DNA of 14,952 bases from CAYUEQ01 sp964443805 (GTDB taxonomy: Bacteria > Bacillota_I > Bacilli_A > RF39 > UBA660): assembly GCA_964443805.1 (NCBI GenBank), contig CAYUEQ010000020.1, forward strand, positions 1-14,952, given 5' to 3'. The translations under genes were made by a program, and so were the position numbers. Positions within the stretch are counted from its first letter, which is position 1, and the number at the start of each line of letters is the position of its first letter. The notes under the pieces are model-generated. The model saw nothing but the letters and a program-made list of their open reading frames with translations, was not told where the DNA came from and searched no databases. Below, piece by piece: positions 13,342 to 14,952 of the stretch.

Positions 13342-14211
13342 TTAACTATGTGGATGAAATTCATCATAGTCTTTTCTTGTTTTTTCATTAATTAAATGGG
13401 CATAAATTTGAGTAGTAGAAAGATCTTCGTGGCCAAGCAATTCTTGAATAATACGTAAATCCGCCCCATTGTTTAATAAATGAGTAGCAAATGAATGTCT
13501 TAAAATATGAGGAGATATATTTTTCTTTATATTTTTTTTAATACCTTCTTGTTTAACTAGTTTGAAAAAACTTTGACGAGATAAAGATCCACCTCTAACA
13601 TTAACAAATAAATAATCACTTATCTTTTCTTTTAATAACAGTGGTCGGTAAGTATCTATATAAATATTTAAATATTTTAAAGCGACATCACCAAAGGGTA
13701 ATAAACGTTCTTTCCTCCCCTTCCCCGTTACTAAAAGAGTAGTATTATGTAGATCGATGTCTTTTAATTTAATATTTAATAATTCACTAACTCTTATACC
13801 AGTTGCGTACATTAACTCCATTGCTGCTTTATTACGATAATCTGAGGGAGTATTTAGTTTTATATCTAGTAAATCATTTACTTCTTTTATAGTTAAAAAT
13901 TCTGGTAATTTTGATGTTGTTTTAGGTAGACTTAAATTAGTACAAGGATTATTAGTAATATCACTTTCATCTACTAAGAACTCATAAAATGAATTTAGAA
14001 CGATTATATGAAGTGTAACTGTATTACTACTTAAATTTTCTTTATTTAACGTGTTAATATACTTAATCAAATCATCATATTTAATTGTTTTGATATCTTT
14101 ATCTTTTATTTCTTTCTTAAAGTTTTTTAAGATATCTGTATAGGTTTTAATTGTATTTATAGTTAATTTACGTTCATATTTTAAATATTCAAGATATTTA
14201 TCTATTAGCAT
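13342..14211 (-). CDS. xerD: Tyrosine recombinase XerC/XerD family
   Basis: Site-specific recombinase of 289 residues that resolves chromosome dimers at dif. An N-terminal SAM-like core-binding domain (about 1-85) is followed by the catalytic domain with the complete active set: R140 (ATGIRVSELL), K164 (GKGRKER), H235 and R238 (SPHILRHSFATHLL), H261 (LLGHEDLSTTQIY) and the nucleophile Y270. Length and motifs are those of housekeeping Xer proteins, not of phage integrases. The tail (EKTRKDYDEFHPHS) resembles Firmicutes XerD (RipX) slightly more than XerC, but a single-Xer system is also possible, so the symbol is tentative. SD GGTGAT sits five bases before ATG. It is divergent from rarA, with -10 boxes only 14 bases apart. 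Confidence 0.93.
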   Translation of the reverse strand: MLIDKYLEYLKYERKLTINTIKTYTDILKNFKKEIKDKDIKTIKYDDLIKYINTLNKENLSSNTVTLHIIVLNSFYEFLVDESDITNNPCTNLSLPKTTSKLPEFLTIKEVNDLLDIKLNTPSDYRNKAAMELMYATGIRVSELLNIKLKDIDLHNTTLLVTGKGRKERLLPFGDVALKYLNIYIDTYRPLLLKEKISDYLFVNVRGGSLSRQSFFKLVKQEGIKKNIKKNISPHILRHSFATHLLNNGADLRIIQELLGHEDLSTTQIYAHLINEKTRKDYDEFHPHS

Positions 14212-14226
14212 ATTATCACCATCTTT

Positions 14227-14235
14227 AGTATATCA
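14227..14235 (-). promoter_or_regulatory. Extended -10 promoter of xerD
   Basis: On the minus strand TGATATACT, 15 bases before the start codon ATG at 14211. No clear -35. With so short a leader the SD GGTGAT would lie at the very 5' end of the transcript. Confidence 0.45.
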
Positions 14236-14243
14236 TAAATTTT

Positions 14244-14252
14244 TGGTATACT
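14244..14252 (+). promoter_or_regulatory. Extended -10 promoter of rarA
   Basis: TGGTATACT, with expected transcript start near 14259, right at the SD GGAG. Its -35 position (near 14224-14229) falls on the -10 of the divergent xerD promoter. Confidence 0.45.
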
Positions 14253-14270
14253 AGTTATGGAGATGAAGTT

Positions 14271-14952
14271 ATGGAACTACTAGCAAATTTAAGAAGACCG
14301 ACTAAATTAAAAGATATCATTGGCCAAGAACATTTAATTGGTAAAGATAAAATATTAACAAATTTAGTAAAAAACAAGAAGCTTTTTTCAATGATTTTAT
14401 ATGGTAAACCTGGAACAGGTAAAACAAGTATAGCTTCTGCCATAGCAACTGAAATAGATAAACCTTTTAGAATGTTAAATGCAGTTATTAATAAAAAAAC
14501 TGACTTTGATGTTGCAATTGAAGAAGCAAAAATGTATGGTGAATTAATATTAATTGTTGATGAGATTCATCGAATGAATAAAGATAAACAAGATATACTA
14601 CTACCTCATATCGAAAATGGTTTAATTATTTTAATCGGACTTACAACATCTAATCCATATCATAAAATAAATCCTGCAATTAGAAGTAGAGTTCAAATCT
14701 TTGAACTTTACTCATTATCTAAAGAAGATATATTAAAAGGATTAAAATTAGCAGTTAAAGATTTAAAAAATATAAAAATAGATAATAAAACATTGGAATA
14801 TATAGCTATTCTAGCTAGTGGAGATTTTAGAAGTGCTCTAAACTTATTAGAAATAACTTATCACTCTACTAAATATCATCACATAACTATAGATGATATT
14901 AAAAATATAAATAGTAAACCAACCTTCTTTCACGATAAGAATGAAGATGGAC
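14271..14952 (+). CDS. rarA: Replication-associated recombination protein RarA (MgsA), 3' end cut
   Basis: AAA+ ATPase of the clamp-loader clade that acts at stalled replication forks. 227 codons are visible and the frame is open to the window end, so about half of the usual roughly 420 residues is missing. Walker A is GKPGTGKT (45-52), Walker B LIVDEIHRMNK (94-104), the DILLPHIENGLIILIGLTT strand carries sensor 1, SNPYHKINPAIRSR (127-140) carries the arginine finger, and GDFRSALNLLE (184-194) is sensor 2. FFHDKNEDG matches the YDKxGDxHYD start of the RarA-specific C-terminal part, which separates it from RuvB and DnaX. ATG 14271 is supported by GGAG eight bases upstream. Confidence 0.95.
   Translation, partial: MELLANLRRPTKLKDIIGQEHLIGKDKILTNLVKNKKLFSMILYGKPGTGKTSIASAIATEIDKPFRMLNAVINKKTDFDVAIEEAKMYGELILIVDEIHRMNKDKQDILLPHIENGLIILIGLTTSNPYHKINPAIRSRVQIFELYSLSKEDILKGLKLAVKDLKNIKIDNKTLEYIAILASGDFRSALNLLEITYHSTKYHHITIDDIKNINSKPTFFHDKNEDG

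Noticed and set aside
13342..14211. The tyrosine recombinase as a mobile-element integrase
   Set aside because: Length of 289 residues and XerC/D-specific motifs with no arm-binding domain, next to rarA, indicate a chromosomal Xer protein. No att repeats were seen.
14255..14443. 62-codon minus-strand frame
   Set aside because: It is antisense to the Walker A region of rarA and overlaps its promoter and SD.
1..14952. CRISPR arrays, insertion sequences, rRNA or large tandem repeats
   Set aside because: No regularly spaced direct repeats, transposase motifs or rRNA-like G+C-rich blocks were seen. A+T-rich simple runs are at background level for this genome.

Overview
The window is very A+T-rich and reads as one dense stretch of chromosome from a low-G+C Gram-positive bacterium, probably an uncultured Bacilli or Mollicutes-related lineage. 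The support is the rnc-smc pair, ppdK, mnmA, rarA and a Xer recombinase of Firmicutes type, Shine-Dalgarno (SD) sites of the GGAGG/AGGTG kind, a lipobox lipoprotein and small genes throughout. UGA is used as a stop codon (the three overlapping junctions at 2386, 2595 and 5294 all use ATGA), so this is the standard bacterial code and not the Mycoplasma code. The exact taxon cannot be read from the sequence.

Layout, left to right. (1) 3-1943: the 3' three quarters of pyruvate phosphate dikinase. (2) 2036-3326: a translationally coupled three-gene cassette of two small membrane proteins and an M23 peptidase without a signal peptide. It looks like a phage holin/endolysin module but has no other phage genes around it. 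(3) 3432-4232: a SpoU/TrmH RNA 2'-O-methyltransferase. (4) On the minus strand: tRNA-Ser(GCU) with its own promoter and terminator, a ZnuA/TroA-like lipoprotein that has lost its histidine ligands, and yidD. (5) 5696-9303: rnc and smc in one operon; the SMC protein has unusually short arms. (6) 9319-9411 (minus): a 30-residue membrane peptide gene, followed by a SpoIIM-like membrane protein, mnmA and an HTH regulator. (7) 12282-13037 (minus): a ZIP/ZupT metal transporter. (8) 13152-13304: a 50-residue protein built almost only from Asn, Ser, Arg and Lys. (9) A Xer tyrosine recombinase (minus) and, divergent from it, the 5' part of rarA, cut by the window end.

Most of the known genes are housekeeping: RNA processing and modification (rnc, trmH-like, mnmA, tRNA-Ser), chromosome maintenance (smc, xer, rarA), carbon metabolism (ppdK) and metal uptake (zupT, znuA-like). 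The least ordinary content is the isolated lysis-like cassette, the His-poor binding protein, the two tiny genes and a structured leader-like segment after mnmA. Intergenic spaces are short. Terminators are clear, and three of them fold partly out of the end of the coding sequence. Several promoters have an extended -10 (TGn plus TATAAT or TATACT) with little -35. No stretch over 300 bases lacks a gene, and no CRISPR array, insertion sequence or rRNA was seen.
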